Shown: piece by piece, positions 7,101 to 16,150 of the stretch
Position numbering within the stretch: position 1 is the stretch's first letter
How the letters are laid out: every line of letters starts with the position of its first letter
Source: a virus
Direction: 5' to 3' (one strand)
Length of the DNA: 64,000 nt
Virus record (IMG/VR): IMGVR_UViG_3300044701_003269
Location: 62,001-126,000 of that record
The notes under the pieces: generated by a model
The model's input: the letters and a program-made list of their open reading frames with translations, nothing else
Told to the model about the DNA's origin: nothing
Database searches by the model: none
Translations under genes and position numbers: made by a program

Positions 7101-9595
7101 TAAATAGAGACAATTTAGTTTCTGATCCAGAAGCAACTGTAAGTTATGCTTTACCCGAACCTATCGGACAAGTAACGATAGATGAACCACAAAATAGTAT
7201 TACAAGAGAAACAATTGAAAAAGTAGTTTCTGATTTTGGATTTGGTGTCGGTGTAGGTATTACTAACATCGTATCAAATGCAACAGGAACAGCACACACG
7301 ATTTTCACCTCAGCAGATCATGGGCTAAACAGACTAACTGGATTCTCTATTGTTAGTGGAGGAACTGGATATGGTACAGGTGTAGGAACTGAAGTCTTCT
7401 ATAATGCTAAACTTATTGGCGGATCAGGCACTGGAGAAAACGCAACTGCAAGAATTACAGTTAATTCTGGATCTGTAACCAACATAAAGATTATGGATGG
7501 TGGTAGTGCTTTTGGTATTGGAAATACTTTCTCTGTTCTTGGAGTTGCAACCACTACTGGATTTTCTCCTGCTACTGTAACGGTAACATCAATTTATGAT
7601 AATACCGATGAAATTATTCAGATTACTGGAATTAGTTCCTTAGGATTTAGAAATTACAATAGTCTCTATAGAATTTCTGCAGTTGATCCTGGTTCTTCAA
7701 ATAAATTTGAAGTTATACCTATATCAGCAGTAACTCCAGTTTCTCAGTCTGGAATTGGTAGTCTTATCACTGTAAATGCTAGTGCTTCTCTGGTTGGCAA
7801 ATCTGTCGGAGTTTCTTCACTAAGATATAACTCAACAACAGGAATTGCAACTGTCACAACAACCAGTAGCCATGGTTTTAATGTTGATAATGTAATTTCC
7901 CTTGGCGGAGCAGACAATTCCCTATATAATGACTCATTTATAGTTAATAGAGTTAATAGTCTATCTTCATTTGAAATTGTAGTTGGAGTAGGAACAACTG
8001 CACCTGCAGGGTCTGGAACAATTTATGCATTTAGAAGAGGTATTGCTTCAAATGCAGGAAATGTAACTGTAACTGATGAAAACATTGATGGACGTTTATA
8101 TGCAAAATATGATAATGTATCCACTACTTTATCTGCTAATATTACAGGACCAACAGTAAATACTATTACTATTCCTGTTACTGGTCTAGACTTAAACGTT
8201 GGAGATTATCTTGAAATAGGTAACGAAATTGTTAGAATTAAATCAACGGTAACGAGTAATATAGTTTCTGTTTATAGAGGTGTTCTTGGAACATCAAGCG
8301 GCACTCATCCTTCTGGAACAATTGTCAGAAGAATTAAACCTTTCCCTGTAGAACTGAGAAGGCACTCTATTATTCGTGCATCAGGACACACATTTGAATA
8401 TGTTGGTTATGGTCCTGGTAATTACTCTACTGCATTCCCAGATCGTCAAGATCGCCAAATTTCACCACAAGAAGAAATAGTTTCTCAATCATTCAAAAAT
8501 GATGGAGGTATCAACTTCTTCAGTGGAATGAATGATAAGGGAACTTCTTATTCTGGCAATAAAAAATTAAGCACCATTTCGGGCCAAGAAGAAATATTTG
8601 ATACTCCTATTCGAACAATTACTGGTGAAGATATTTCTTTCCAACCTTCAATTAACATCACTAGCGCAGTTGAAGGAAACTTCAGCAATTCAATCAGTGT
8701 TGAAGGTGGCCCAGACAATAAAGTAACATCAAAATTTGACGGTCCTGTTGTTTTCTCCAACAAATTAACATCAATATCGGACAAAGGAATAGAAGCACAT
8801 TCATTATTCTTACAAGGTGATGCTACTATTTCTAGAAACTTTACTGTTGGTGTTTCCACCCCAACGAATGCAGGAAACCCTGGAGATGTTGTTTATAAGG
8901 CAACTCCAGAAAGTGGTGGTTATAGTGGTTGGGTTTATACTTCACATAATGACTGGAAGAGATTTGGACCTATTAGTACCTCATCAAGTTCTGTCAATAT
9001 AGTTGTCGATCAAATAGATGCTACATCATTCATTGGAACATTCATTGGGGATGGATCAAATCTGACTAATGTTTCTGATATTTGGGAAGTTGATGCTATT
9101 GGTATTCATACTAATACTCCTATTGGTATTGGAACTACTAGTGCAAGAGCAGGTTTCGGTCTGTATGTTGAAGGTAGTACATCAATTAATGGAACTCTAA
9201 GAGTTTTTGAAATTATTGAAACTGCAACTATTAGTTCTGGCATTTTGACTGCAACAACTCAAAATATTGACTTGGGTGATAATAATGTTTACTATTATAC
9301 TTCAGAGGCCGCGGACAACTGGACTATAAACTTTAGAAGTAATGCTTCTCAGACTTTGAATGACTTCTTGACAGTTGGAGAATCTACAACCGTTGCAATA
9401 TTGACAACTCAAGGATCCACTGCATATTATAACAGCACGGTTCAAATCGATGGTGTAAACCAATCCGTAAAATATTATGGAGGTGTTCCAATAACTTCAG
9501 GAAACCCCAATAGTATTGACGTATATACCTATGTAATTATTAAAACTGCAGCGAATACCTACACGGTTCTTTATTCTCAGTCTCAATATACTTAA
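4136..9595 (+). CDS. Giant virion structural protein, 1819 aa
   Basis: The N-terminus (ILYVDPSSADSTDS..., then RPFKTIQRAFIEAARF) has the look of a pectin-lyase-type right-handed beta-helix: a DxxxxDS start, a TIQRA helix and an LYPGEH turn. Residues about 380-520 (CGLHADGNKANGFKS; VSVFAIGYANHFLAETGG; LTITNSNSNFGAKAL type) recur in shorter form in the 620-aa protein at 16201, so the two share a domain. The middle holds repeated beta-sandwich segments (SHGFNVDNVISL and TSSHSLNDGETVRV types). The C-terminal 300 residues are fibre-like (VGVSTPTNAGNPGD; GIGTTSARAGFG) and end in a compact domain from about residue 1700. It is probably a major baseplate-wedge or fibre-associated protein. No membrane segment. 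Confidence 0.88.
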   Translation: MGLSRLDNFLKNTRGEILYVDPSSADSTDSIENRGNSLTRPFKTIQRAFIEAARFSYQRGLDNDRFGKTTIMLYPGEHIIDNRPGWIPISTNGGTFQTRSGDIETDFQEFDRATNFDINSENNVLYKFNSIHGGVIVPRGTSLVGIDLRKTKIRPKYIPDPVNSNIERSAIFRLTGICYMWQFSILDADPNGSCFKDYTSNSFVPNFSHHKLTAFEYADGVNNINIDDNFLTYSAEKTDLDIYYEKIGIAYGPSSGREILPETISSPLDIQPKIDEFRIVGSKGGDVGITSIKAGNGIIPTTTVTVTLEENDLGLDVDTPIRIEGINASGYDGQFVVSEVVSSTEIKYQVSNPPVEALPAVTGSTLNISVDTVTSASPYVFNISMRSVYGMCGLHADGNKANGFKSMVVAQFTGIGLQKDDNAFVKYNSTSGLYEDSTVSGNENIHTDSRARFKPDYENYHIKCSNEGFIQVVSVFAIGYANHFLAETGGDLSITNSNSNFGAKALVSSGFRLNAFPKDDVGYITHIIPPKEYEPTETTLEFSAIDIAKTVGIASTNRLYLYEETNRWIPPDNVLEGYRIGAKPGDTLNVLLSQSGITTQFSARIIMPDTEFSGNEITAEKSYRVSTSGGSNSISSNIITLTTSHSLNDGETVRVLSNNGQLPDGIVPNHVYYAITTGLSANQLKIAQSLNDALDGSEVSINNKGGVLTVVSRVSDKHTGDVGHPIQWDSTEGQWYINVATASSENSIYSNIIGFGTTGLGDASSRTFINRQYDARILDDSIYRVRYVIPKDSPETARPPSDGFIIQESNSTIGNTNTEIAYQFNPSSVTLSNVTDLRNQKIIANATWDGTQANIITEIPHKLQVGSEVKILNVASTGNLAGAANSAYNGTFTVAGISSSKHFSYALANDPGTFTNDVSSRTSSLPYYQRKRYNTTYVIYKTKEIKRYIKNEQDGIYHLTLLNASNSPNVAPFDNVRLIQPIVNLYPQLNRDNLVSDPEATVSYALPEPIGQVTIDEPQNSITRETIEKVVSDFGFGVGVGITNIVSNATGTAHTIFTSADHGLNRLTGFSIVSGGTGYGTGVGTEVFYNAKLIGGSGTGENATARITVNSGSVTNIKIMDGGSAFGIGNTFSVLGVATTTGFSPATVTVTSIYDNTDEIIQITGISSLGFRNYNSLYRISAVDPGSSNKFEVIPISAVTPVSQSGIGSLITVNASASLVGKSVGVSSLRYNSTTGIATVTTTSSHGFNVDNVISLGGADNSLYNDSFIVNRVNSLSSFEIVVGVGTTAPAGSGTIYAFRRGIASNAGNVTVTDENIDGRLYAKYDNVSTTLSANITGPTVNTITIPVTGLDLNVGDYLEIGNEIVRIKSTVTSNIVSVYRGVLGTSSGTHPSGTIVRRIKPFPVELRRHSIIRASGHTFEYVGYGPGNYSTAFPDRQDRQISPQEEIVSQSFKNDGGINFFSGMNDKGTSYSGNKKLSTISGQEEIFDTPIRTITGEDISFQPSINITSAVEGNFSNSISVEGGPDNKVTSKFDGPVVFSNKLTSISDKGIEAHSLFLQGDATISRNFTVGVSTPTNAGNPGDVVYKATPESGGYSGWVYTSHNDWKRFGPISTSSSSVNIVVDQIDATSFIGTFIGDGSNLTNVSDIWEVDAIGIHTNTPIGIGTTSARAGFGLYVEGSTSINGTLRVFEIIETATISSGILTATTQNIDLGDNNVYYYTSEAADNWTINFRSNASQTLNDFLTVGESTTVAILTTQGSTAYYNSTVQIDGVNQSVKYYGGVPITSGNPNSIDVYTYVIIKTAANTYTVLYSQSQYT

Positions 9596-9607
9596 GGAGA
9601 AAGATAA

Positions 9608-12600
9608 ATGAGTCCACTTCTAGGTGCCATAGGAGATGCCTCTGAATACGCATACAGAGGAACACTTGATGATGTCCCTGAGGATTTTAATTTTACTAGT
9701 ATAGTTGATGCGGAGCCAGGTGTAGCATACACAACTGGTCCAATTACAATTACTGGACTCAACAATAAAGTTCAAGTGGTTGTGAGTGCAGGAGCATCAA
9801 TTGCCGTAAACAGTGGTATCTTTACAAGTGGACCAACATTTATAAGAAGTAATGACACAATAGCAATTTATACTCCAACTACTCAAGGAACTGATGATGA
9901 TTTTTCTAAAACTTATACAATAACAGCAACGGTTGGCCAAACTTCAAAAGATTGGACTGTAACAACAAGAGATAAAGATTCATTACCAGATTCTTTTTCA
10001 TTTACAACCGCAACGAATCAGGAACTTGATACTACGGTAACAAGTAATACAATTATTTTATCTGGATTAGAACCAACAGTTTCTTCAGGAGCACTTATTA
10101 CATCTGGTATTGGATCTTTTAGCAAAAATGGAGGAGTTCCAGGAACTGCTTCTACTGTAGGAAATGGGGATTCATTAGCTGTTGTATTACAATCTCCAAT
10201 TGATTATTCAAAAACAAACACAACGACATTGCAAGTTGGTACTTTTAGTACTGATTTTTCTGTTGTAACCAGAGATGCTGATACTACAGTAGACCAATTT
10301 TTCTTTACCAATTTTACAAACGTAGCTATATCATCTTCTTTTGACAGCAACTCAATTACTCTAAGTGGCGCAGATACAAATACTGTAGATGCACCTGTTC
10401 CATTAACTGCAACAGTAACTGGTGGATTTTTGAAAGTAGATAGAGGTGCTATCCCCATTAGAGATTTTAGTGTAGATCCTATTACGGTTTTTAATGGAGA
10501 TACTCTCACCTTAAAAATTAATTCTTCTCCGAGTTATAGTGAAATCAGAAATGCAACATTATCTATCACTGGGGTCAATACTCCTGTTGGGGTTGCAAGC
10601 ACATTTAGCGTTACGACAAGGCCAAATATAAGTGATACTGTAGTAAATAACTTCCAATTCGTAGATAAATCAAATCAAGATAGAGGTGTACTCGTAATTA
10701 GTGATCCAATCACAATTTCTGGCATAACAACAGGTGCTGATGATTTTGCAAGTATTTTTCTAACAAATAATGCTGATGGTGGAGAGTTTAGAATAACAAG
10801 AAATGGAGTCGTTGTCAGAGATTTTGGTACTGCAAATAGTGGAGTTCGCCAAGGAGATCTTGTAGATCTTAGAATTAGAACATCACCAGCATCTGAAGGA
10901 ACTGTTCTTACTAATGTGAATATTGCAGGAACAGATAATAATGATATTAATAATGTTTTTAGTCAAACACGTACTGATACCTGGGTGGTTAAAAGTGCTA
11001 AGAGAAACTGTCCCCTATCTTTACCAACTTTTCAAACCGTTACTGGCGTAAATCCTGGTACAGTTCAATCAGTTACATTTATTCCAGCAGGTTATGATAC
11101 TGACTGTAATGTAAAAGTCAGTACATCAAATTCAAATTCTACTCTTTCTGTAGGAGGTACAACAGGAAATAATTTAGTAGTTGCTCCTGGAGTTGCTTGT
11201 ACGGTATTTTTGACTGCAGGATCATTTGGCCAAAGTAGGACCACAACGATAACGTTAACTGCAAATAATAATATTCCAACTCCAATTTCTACAACATCCA
11301 ATTTCACAGTAACTACAAGAGCATCATCAGATCCCACAATTACTAGGTTTACCGTAACTCCAAGCACAGTTCAATGCGGACAACAAGCAGTCATAGAGTG
11401 GGCTACACAAAATACAGTTTCTATTTCACCTAGTGGATTCTCTGGAGTAACTACATCAGGATTTGCTTTTGTCACACCAACATCAAATACAACTTATTCA
11501 TTAACTGCAACTGGACCTGATGCAACCACACAAACACTAAGTGTGCCGGTTATTGTTACGGGAGTAACTAACGCAACTCTACAAGCAGATTTTCAGTCAA
11601 TTCCTTTTAATGACACTGCAACTTTATTCTGGAGTACTCAAGGTGCAGCATTTATTTCCAATAATTTTGGTGCTCCCAGCAGTCAATTAAGTGGTTCAAA
11701 AGTTGTTGGCCCTTTAAAGCAAACAACAACATATACTCTAACTGCTTTTTCAGGATCTTCGTGTCCAAATTCTCCACAACGATCAGTAACCATCAATGTT
11801 GCTCCCTGTACCGAAGAAGTTACAACAGAAAGTATTGTGTCGGGAGTAGATCTAACATTCACTGTCGCCAATGCTGGTAATGGTTTTGCCGATTATCTTA
11901 CTAGTTTTGGTGGTTTTAATCTTTCTAGTCCAGCAAGAGCACCTATTAGCGGTGGAACCCAAACTTTTCAATCCGGACCTACCCTTGGGTCATATGGTGC
12001 AGGAACTTGCTCTAGTTTTCAATCAGATTCTTGTGTGGCATTCGCTCAATTCAATTCTCCTTCTCAAGCTTGGCAAGTTCCTGCTGGAGTTACTCAAATT
12101 CAAGTAACTGTTCTTGGTGCTGGTGGTGGAGGAGCAGGAGGAGGTTCCTCTGTGAGAGGTGGACGTGGTGGAGATGGAGCTCAAACTTCAATAACTGTAA
12201 ATGTTAGTCCCGGACAATTTGTTAGATATGATGTTGGTGCTGGAGGACAAGGAGGTCCACAATGTGAGTCGGGTAATATTGGTGGGGGTGGTATTGGTGG
12301 TGGACCAGGAGGAACAACATTTGCCAGATTTGATAACGGACAGTTTTGTTATGCAACAGGTGGTGGAGGCGGCCGCAGATCTAACTTCCAAACTCTTGAT
12401 GGATCTCCTGGATTTAGTGATCCTGGAGGAAGTCTTAATTTCAGTAGTGGAGGTCTTGGTGGTACTTCTGGAAACTTCCGTGGAATATGTATCGGCGGTA
12501 GAGGAGGCCAGGGTCAGGGAGGAAGACTTTTCATAACTTATACGCAAAATATAGAGGGCGCAAGTTGGAGTTCTCTTCTTAGCACAATTGTTAATCAGTT

Positions 12601-12766
12601 CCAATCATCTTTTAATAGAAAACCAACTGCGGATGAAGCTTTTGAATATATAAGTCAATACGTAAATTCTAGTATAGATCTTGGTACTTTAGCTTCACGA
12701 ATTTCTTCTTCTGGTGCATTTAGATCTTCTACTGGTCTCATATCTTTTTGTGGCGCTAGATTATAA
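9608..12766 (+). CDS. Multi-domain Ig-like and glycine-rich virion protein, 1052 aa
   Basis: It starts 12 bp after the giant gene with a good ribosome-binding site (AAGGAGAAAGATAA). Residues 15-420 contain about four related beta-sandwich repeats of about 100 aa, each starting DxFxFT/DQFFFT/NNFQFV and ending in VTTRD or VTTRP. Further Ig-like units follow (FTVTPSTVQCGQQAVIEWATQN, split by a few residues, is one). Residues about 830-960 form a glycine-rich adhesin-like domain introduced by QAWQVPAGVTQIQVTVLG. The C-terminal 70 residues are helical (IVNQFQSSFNRKPTADEAFEYIS), resembling a small DUF4214-like module. It is probably a surface-exposed tail or baseplate decoration that binds the host; the role is inference. 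Confidence 0.88.
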   Translation: MSPLLGAIGDASEYAYRGTLDDVPEDFNFTSIVDAEPGVAYTTGPITITGLNNKVQVVVSAGASIAVNSGIFTSGPTFIRSNDTIAIYTPTTQGTDDDFSKTYTITATVGQTSKDWTVTTRDKDSLPDSFSFTTATNQELDTTVTSNTIILSGLEPTVSSGALITSGIGSFSKNGGVPGTASTVGNGDSLAVVLQSPIDYSKTNTTTLQVGTFSTDFSVVTRDADTTVDQFFFTNFTNVAISSSFDSNSITLSGADTNTVDAPVPLTATVTGGFLKVDRGAIPIRDFSVDPITVFNGDTLTLKINSSPSYSEIRNATLSITGVNTPVGVASTFSVTTRPNISDTVVNNFQFVDKSNQDRGVLVISDPITISGITTGADDFASIFLTNNADGGEFRITRNGVVVRDFGTANSGVRQGDLVDLRIRTSPASEGTVLTNVNIAGTDNNDINNVFSQTRTDTWVVKSAKRNCPLSLPTFQTVTGVNPGTVQSVTFIPAGYDTDCNVKVSTSNSNSTLSVGGTTGNNLVVAPGVACTVFLTAGSFGQSRTTTITLTANNNIPTPISTTSNFTVTTRASSDPTITRFTVTPSTVQCGQQAVIEWATQNTVSISPSGFSGVTTSGFAFVTPTSNTTYSLTATGPDATTQTLSVPVIVTGVTNATLQADFQSIPFNDTATLFWSTQGAAFISNNFGAPSSQLSGSKVVGPLKQTTTYTLTAFSGSSCPNSPQRSVTINVAPCTEEVTTESIVSGVDLTFTVANAGNGFADYLTSFGGFNLSSPARAPISGGTQTFQSGPTLGSYGAGTCSSFQSDSCVAFAQFNSPSQAWQVPAGVTQIQVTVLGAGGGGAGGGSSVRGGRGGDGAQTSITVNVSPGQFVRYDVGAGGQGGPQCESGNIGGGGIGGGPGGTTFARFDNGQFCYATGGGGGRRSNFQTLDGSPGFSDPGGSLNFSSGGLGGTSGNFRGICIGGRGGQGQGGRLFITYTQNIEGASWSSLLSTIVNQFQSSFNRKPTADEAFEYISQYVNSSIDLGTLASRISSSGAFRSSTGLISFCGARL

Positions 12767-12798
12767 TAAAACTATAATTATTTAAATGTGTGTCATAT

Positions 12799-12809
12799 CA
12801 TAAATACTT
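12799..12809 (+). promoter_or_regulatory. Late-promoter box (CATAAATACTT)
   Basis: A strong copy of the box followed by AAAAG, 22 bp before the ATG at 12832. Confidence 0.7.
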
Positions 12810-12831
12810 AAAAGTTTCTATACCATAACCA

Positions 12832-13167
12832 ATGGCAGCAGTAAGCGAAGTACATTTAGTTATTCATAAAGGAACTTACTTTGAGGAAACCTTTTCATTA
12901 AGTGCGGAGGATGGTGGTGTTCTTAATTTGACAAACACTACTGCAGTTTCAAAACTCAAAAAGCATCCAACTGCTGGTATTGCTTACACTTTTTCTACCA
13001 CTATTACAGTTGGTGATAGTACTGTAAAGATTTCAATGCCAGGGGCTTTAACTCAAACTTTACCCAGCGGTAGATGTGTTTATGATTTGGTTTTAACATC
13101 TTCTAGTGGATTGCATTCCAAAGTCGTAACAGGAACCGCACTAGTTCAGGAGTCAGTAAGCGTATGA
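12832..13167 (+). CDS. Small beta-sandwich virion protein, 111 aa
   Basis: The 111-aa product is mostly beta strand: VHLVIHKGTYFEETFSL, TTITVGDSTVKISMPG, GRCVYDLVLTSSSG, VVTGTALVQESVSV. The pattern of an input value converted to a bounded range (KLKKHPTAGIAYTF; LPSGRCVYDLVLT) matches small phage baseplate or fibre-network proteins of the BppU-N type, a cautious comparison. It overlaps the next gene by 4 bp (ATGA), indicating a coupled pair. Confidence 0.8.
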   Translation: MAAVSEVHLVIHKGTYFEETFSLSAEDGGVLNLTNTTAVSKLKKHPTAGIAYTFSTTITVGDSTVKISMPGALTQTLPSGRCVYDLVLTSSSGLHSKVVTGTALVQESVSV

Positions 13168-13457
13168 CTTACCAAGTTAGAGTATCTTCAAAATCTAAAA
13201 TCAAAGCAACCGTAGCATCAGGAGTAATCATGGCTAGAACTCTGGATGAACTATTAGATGTAGATGTCTCTGGAGTAAATGATAAGTATGTGATTATGTA
13301 TGACGCAACAACGCAGAAATATACTGCGGTTAATCCAGATGAAGTTTTCTCTGCAGCAACGTCAGAACCAATTCAACCTGGATTACCTAATGATTTTATG
13401 GATATGTTGGATGACGATTTGGATAACCGTATTGATTTCGATGGCGGCAGTTTTTGA
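13164..13457 (+). CDS. Conserved cyanophage virion-associated protein, 97 aa
   Basis: This 97-aa acidic protein is coupled to the previous gene by an ATGA overlap. The N-terminal half is beta-like (TYQVRVSSKSKIKATV), the middle contains DVDVSGVNDKYVIMYDATTQKYTAVNPDEVF, a segment seen in many phage fibre proteins (split here by its variants), and the C-terminus is strongly acidic (DMLDDDLDNRIDFDGG). It probably connects fibres to the baseplate or scaffolds their assembly. No enzymatic motif. Confidence 0.8.
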   Translation: MTYQVRVSSKSKIKATVASGVIMARTLDELLDVDVSGVNDKYVIMYDATTQKYTAVNPDEVFSAATSEPIQPGLPNDFMDMLDDDLDNRIDFDGGSF

Positions 13458-13459
13458 AT

Positions 13460-13470
13460 ACTAAATAATA
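13460..13470 (+). promoter_or_regulatory. Late-promoter box (ACTAAATAATA)
   Basis: This box lies 2 bp after the previous stop codon and 22 bp before the ATG at 13493. An AAAAAAAGAAGAAG purine tract between them provides the ribosome-binding region. Confidence 0.5.
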
Positions 13471-13492
13471 ATATAATAAAAAAAAGAAGAAG

Positions 13493-15901
13493 ATGACTGC
13501 ACCTGTTATTCAGTTTAAGAGGGGTCTTCTTGCTAATCTTCCCGGTTTAAGGGCAGGTGAACCTGGTTTTACTACAGATAGTTACGATCTGTATGTTGGT
13601 CTTACCTCAGAAACATCAACTAATAAATTCTTTGGATCTCATAGATATTGGACTAAGGAAACAGAATCTACTGGAAGTGGATTAAACCTTGTAGAGGGAA
13701 CTTCCAATGGTTCTGATTATATTACTATCCAATCTCCCAATTCTCTTGCTGGAATTGTAACTTATATCCTTCCAGGAGTTCAAGGTGCCGTTCAAAGTGT
13801 ATTAACAAATGATGGAAGTGGAAATCTAACCTGGGCTAGTGGTTCGCTGAACGCAGTATTCAGTGGTATTACTACGATTGGTGGAGATTTTCTTGATGTA
13901 AATGTCAACAGTGATTTTGCTGGCATCACGACATTCAGCAATACCGAAGATAATACATTAGGCGATCCAAATACAGGTGCCGTTCAAATTGACGGTGGTT
14001 TAGGTGTTGATAAGAACGTAACGATTGGAGCAGGCCTCTCTGTTTCTGGAGAATCATACTTTATTGGCACTGCAACCTTCTATGGTGGTACTTTAAATCT
14101 TGGTGATAGTGATGGAGATAATATTAACGTAGCTGGTGAGTTTGTTTCCAATCTAACTCCAAATGCTGACGATACATATGATATTGGCGATAATTCTACA
14201 CCTAAGAGATGGAGACACTCAGCATTCTCTGGTGTAGGTACATTTGCAACTGGTGTTGTTGCCGACAATGTTCGCCTTGGAATTGGAGGTAATGGCGTAG
14301 TTGATACTACATCAGGTTCTCTTTATCTAGATTCGGCAAGTGGAACTACAATAGTTAATGACCGTTTAGATGTTCTTGGTGACTTAGATGTAGCCGGAAA
14401 CGTTTTCATTGGTGGAACAACAGTTACTCTTCGTGGTGAAGATGTCTTCATTGAAAACAAAGATATTGTTCTTGGATATACAACTTCAATAACTCCAAAT
14501 GATACAACTGCAAATCACGCAGGTGTTGCCATTGCATCAACAGAAGGCACTCCGTTAGTACCTTTTGCTGCATCTGGAATTAATACTCTTCCAGACACAT
14601 ATAAGCAATTGATGTGGTTCCGTAGCGGAACTCTTGGATTTGCAACTGATGCATTTGCCTTTAACTATGGTGTGGCAATTGGAACCACAACAATGGCAGA
14701 CGGAGTTCGTCTTGCTGTTGGTTCTAGCGTTACAATATCTGATGATACTATTACGGCACCAAATTTATCATTAACTTCCGCAACAGTAAGCAACTTAACA
14801 CAAGGCAGAGTTGTTCTTGCAGGAGCATCAGGAATTCTTGAAGATAGTGCAAATCTTACTTTTGGCGCGGGTGGTTTAATAGTTGGTGCTGGTGGAATTA
14901 ATGTTACTGGAGTTTCAACATTCTCGACAGATTTGGTTGTTGGTGGTGACGTAAGAATTAACGGCAACGATATTCAAGCATCTGATGGAAATGCTAATAT
15001 CACATTAACTTCCAACACACTAACAGCATTTGCGGGTGATATTAGAGTTAATGGAAATGATATTCAAGCATCCGATGGAAATGCTAATATCACGCTAACT
15101 TCAAATACCCTGACAACATTTGCTGGTGATATTAAGGTCTCCGGTAATGATATTCAAGCATCTGATGGAAATGCTAACATTACATTAACCTCTAATACAT
15201 TAACCACATTTGCTGGTGATATTAAGGTTACTGGTAATGACATTCAAGCATCTGATGGTAACACCAATATTACATTAACCTCTAATACATTAACAACATT
15301 TTCTGGTGACATTAAGGTTACTGGTAATGACATTCAAGCATCTGATGGAACTACTGCCATCACAATGTCCTCCGCAAATGTTACTGTTGCTGGAGACTTA
15401 ACTGTCGGTGGTAGTGATATTAAGGCAGCAGACGGAACTACTGCATTAACACTTGCCAATTCTACTGGTGCTGTTACCACATCAAATGACTTGACCGTTA
15501 GTGGAAATCTTTTTGTTTCTGGCAACACAACTCAAGTCAATACAGCAGCTCTAACTGTAGAAGATAGAACGATTGATTTGGGTATTGTGAATGGTGCTGC
15601 ACCAGCATCTTCAACTACTTGGGATTTGGGTGTCCTTTTTAATTATCATTCAGGTGGTTCTGCAAAGAAATCTGCGGTTATTTGGGAACACGGAGACACC
15701 AGATTTAAGTTTGCAAGTGTTCTCTCTGCAGATACTGATGGTTCTGATAATAGTACTCCACAACTTTCAGTTACAACCTTTGCTCCCATCGAAATTGGTG
15801 CATTATGGGTAAATGATTGTGCTGGTTCCTCTCAGGTTATTTCTTGCACTGGCACTGAAAGATTCCTTGAGAATATCACTATTGATGCTGGAACTTTCTG
15901 A
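13493..15901 (+). CDS. Tail-fibre-like protein with Mtd_N-like start and tandem repeats, 802 aa
   Basis: The first 40 residues (IQFKRGLLANLPGLRAGEPGF, then DSYDLYVG) match the capping motif found at the N-terminus of many phage fibres, known from the phage Mtd N-terminal domain. The body is a trimeric-fibre-like beta structure. Residues about 485-620 contain four to five copies of a 30-residue repeat whose core is GNDIQASDGNANITLTSN. Near 315-400 is a module (DIVLGYTT ... GVAIASTEGTPL ... YKQLMWFRSG) that recurs in three other fibre genes of this window. The C-terminal 110 residues form a distinct tip (EDRTIDLGIVNG to ERFLENITIDAG). It is probably a long tail fibre or whisker. Confidence 0.88.
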   Translation: MTAPVIQFKRGLLANLPGLRAGEPGFTTDSYDLYVGLTSETSTNKFFGSHRYWTKETESTGSGLNLVEGTSNGSDYITIQSPNSLAGIVTYILPGVQGAVQSVLTNDGSGNLTWASGSLNAVFSGITTIGGDFLDVNVNSDFAGITTFSNTEDNTLGDPNTGAVQIDGGLGVDKNVTIGAGLSVSGESYFIGTATFYGGTLNLGDSDGDNINVAGEFVSNLTPNADDTYDIGDNSTPKRWRHSAFSGVGTFATGVVADNVRLGIGGNGVVDTTSGSLYLDSASGTTIVNDRLDVLGDLDVAGNVFIGGTTVTLRGEDVFIENKDIVLGYTTSITPNDTTANHAGVAIASTEGTPLVPFAASGINTLPDTYKQLMWFRSGTLGFATDAFAFNYGVAIGTTTMADGVRLAVGSSVTISDDTITAPNLSLTSATVSNLTQGRVVLAGASGILEDSANLTFGAGGLIVGAGGINVTGVSTFSTDLVVGGDVRINGNDIQASDGNANITLTSNTLTAFAGDIRVNGNDIQASDGNANITLTSNTLTTFAGDIKVSGNDIQASDGNANITLTSNTLTTFAGDIKVTGNDIQASDGNTNITLTSNTLTTFSGDIKVTGNDIQASDGTTAITMSSANVTVAGDLTVGGSDIKAADGTTALTLANSTGAVTTSNDLTVSGNLFVSGNTTQVNTAALTVEDRTIDLGIVNGAAPASSTTWDLGVLFNYHSGGSAKKSAVIWEHGDTRFKFASVLSADTDGSDNSTPQLSVTTFAPIEIGALWVNDCAGSSQVISCTGTERFLENITIDAGTF
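14950..15345 (+). repeat. Tandem 90-bp coding repeat (4-5 copies)
   Basis: Consecutive 90-bp units encode GDIKVTGNDIQASDGNANI plus TLTSNTLTTFA with small differences. The third, fourth and fifth units are nearly identical at DNA level (GGTGATATTAAGGT...). Such in-frame repeats can change copy number by slippage or recombination, altering fibre length by 30 residues per unit. Confidence 0.85.
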
Positions 15902-15919
15902 TAATTTAAATTAGATAAT

Positions 15920-15930
15920 CTCTAAATACA
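15920..15930 (+). promoter_or_regulatory. Late-promoter box inside terminator arm (CTCTAAATACA)
   Basis: The CTAAATAC box overlaps the 5' arm of the terminator hairpin at 15925-15950. The next gene starts 26 bp downstream at 15956. Confidence 0.5.
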
Positions 15931-15950
15931 CCTAGTCAACTAGGTGTATT
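15925..15950 (+). terminator. Strong intrinsic terminator
   Basis: The 11-bp perfect stem AATACACCTAG/CTAGGTGTATT has a 4-nt loop (TCAA) and a following T-run. It terminates the 802-aa fibre gene. Confidence 0.88.
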
Positions 15951-15955
15951 TTTTT

Positions 15956-16144
15956 ATGTCTGAAGAAGATTTGAAGTTGGTTCTTTCAAAATATCAACAA
16001 AAAACATTTGAGTTATTCAACCAAAATATTGTATTGGAAACTCAAGTAGAAAAACTAAATTCAACAATACAAGTATTAAATTTAGAATTAGAAAAGTTAA
16101 AGAAGCCTAAAAGAGGAGCAAAAGCGGAGGATGAATTCTCATAA
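15956..16144 (+). CDS. Small coiled-coil protein, 62 aa
   Basis: The ATG at 15956 is chosen over an in-frame GTG lying inside the terminator hairpin. The product (MSEEDLKLVLSKYQQKTFEL...) is a continuous helix with heptad-spaced Leu, Ile and Val and a basic end (KLKKPKRGAKAEDEFS). It resembles the other small coiled-coil late gene at 3860 in size, composition and context: each lies after a terminator, has its own late box and precedes a beta-helix-type structural gene. It is possibly an assembly chaperone for that following protein; inference. Confidence 0.78.
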   Translation: MSEEDLKLVLSKYQQKTFELFNQNIVLETQVEKLNSTIQVLNLELEKLKKPKRGAKAEDEFS

Positions 16145-16150
16145 ATAATA
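16140..16150 (+). promoter_or_regulatory. Late-promoter box overlapping a stop codon (CATAAATAATA)
   Basis: The box contains the TAA stop of the coiled-coil gene and is followed by the 20-bp perfect palindrome AAACTCTTATATAAGAGTTT (16152-16171), which has no T-run. The next ATG is at 16201. Confidence 0.55.

Noticed and set aside
12188-12604. 138-aa minus-strand frame in the 1052-aa gene
   Set aside because: Ser/Thr-rich antisense of the glycine-rich domain with no start signal; the plus-strand gene continues without interruption.
15944-15955. Extended start (GTG) for the small coiled-coil gene at 15956
   Set aside because: The extra codons lie inside the terminator hairpin and T-run; the ATG at 15956 is a better start.
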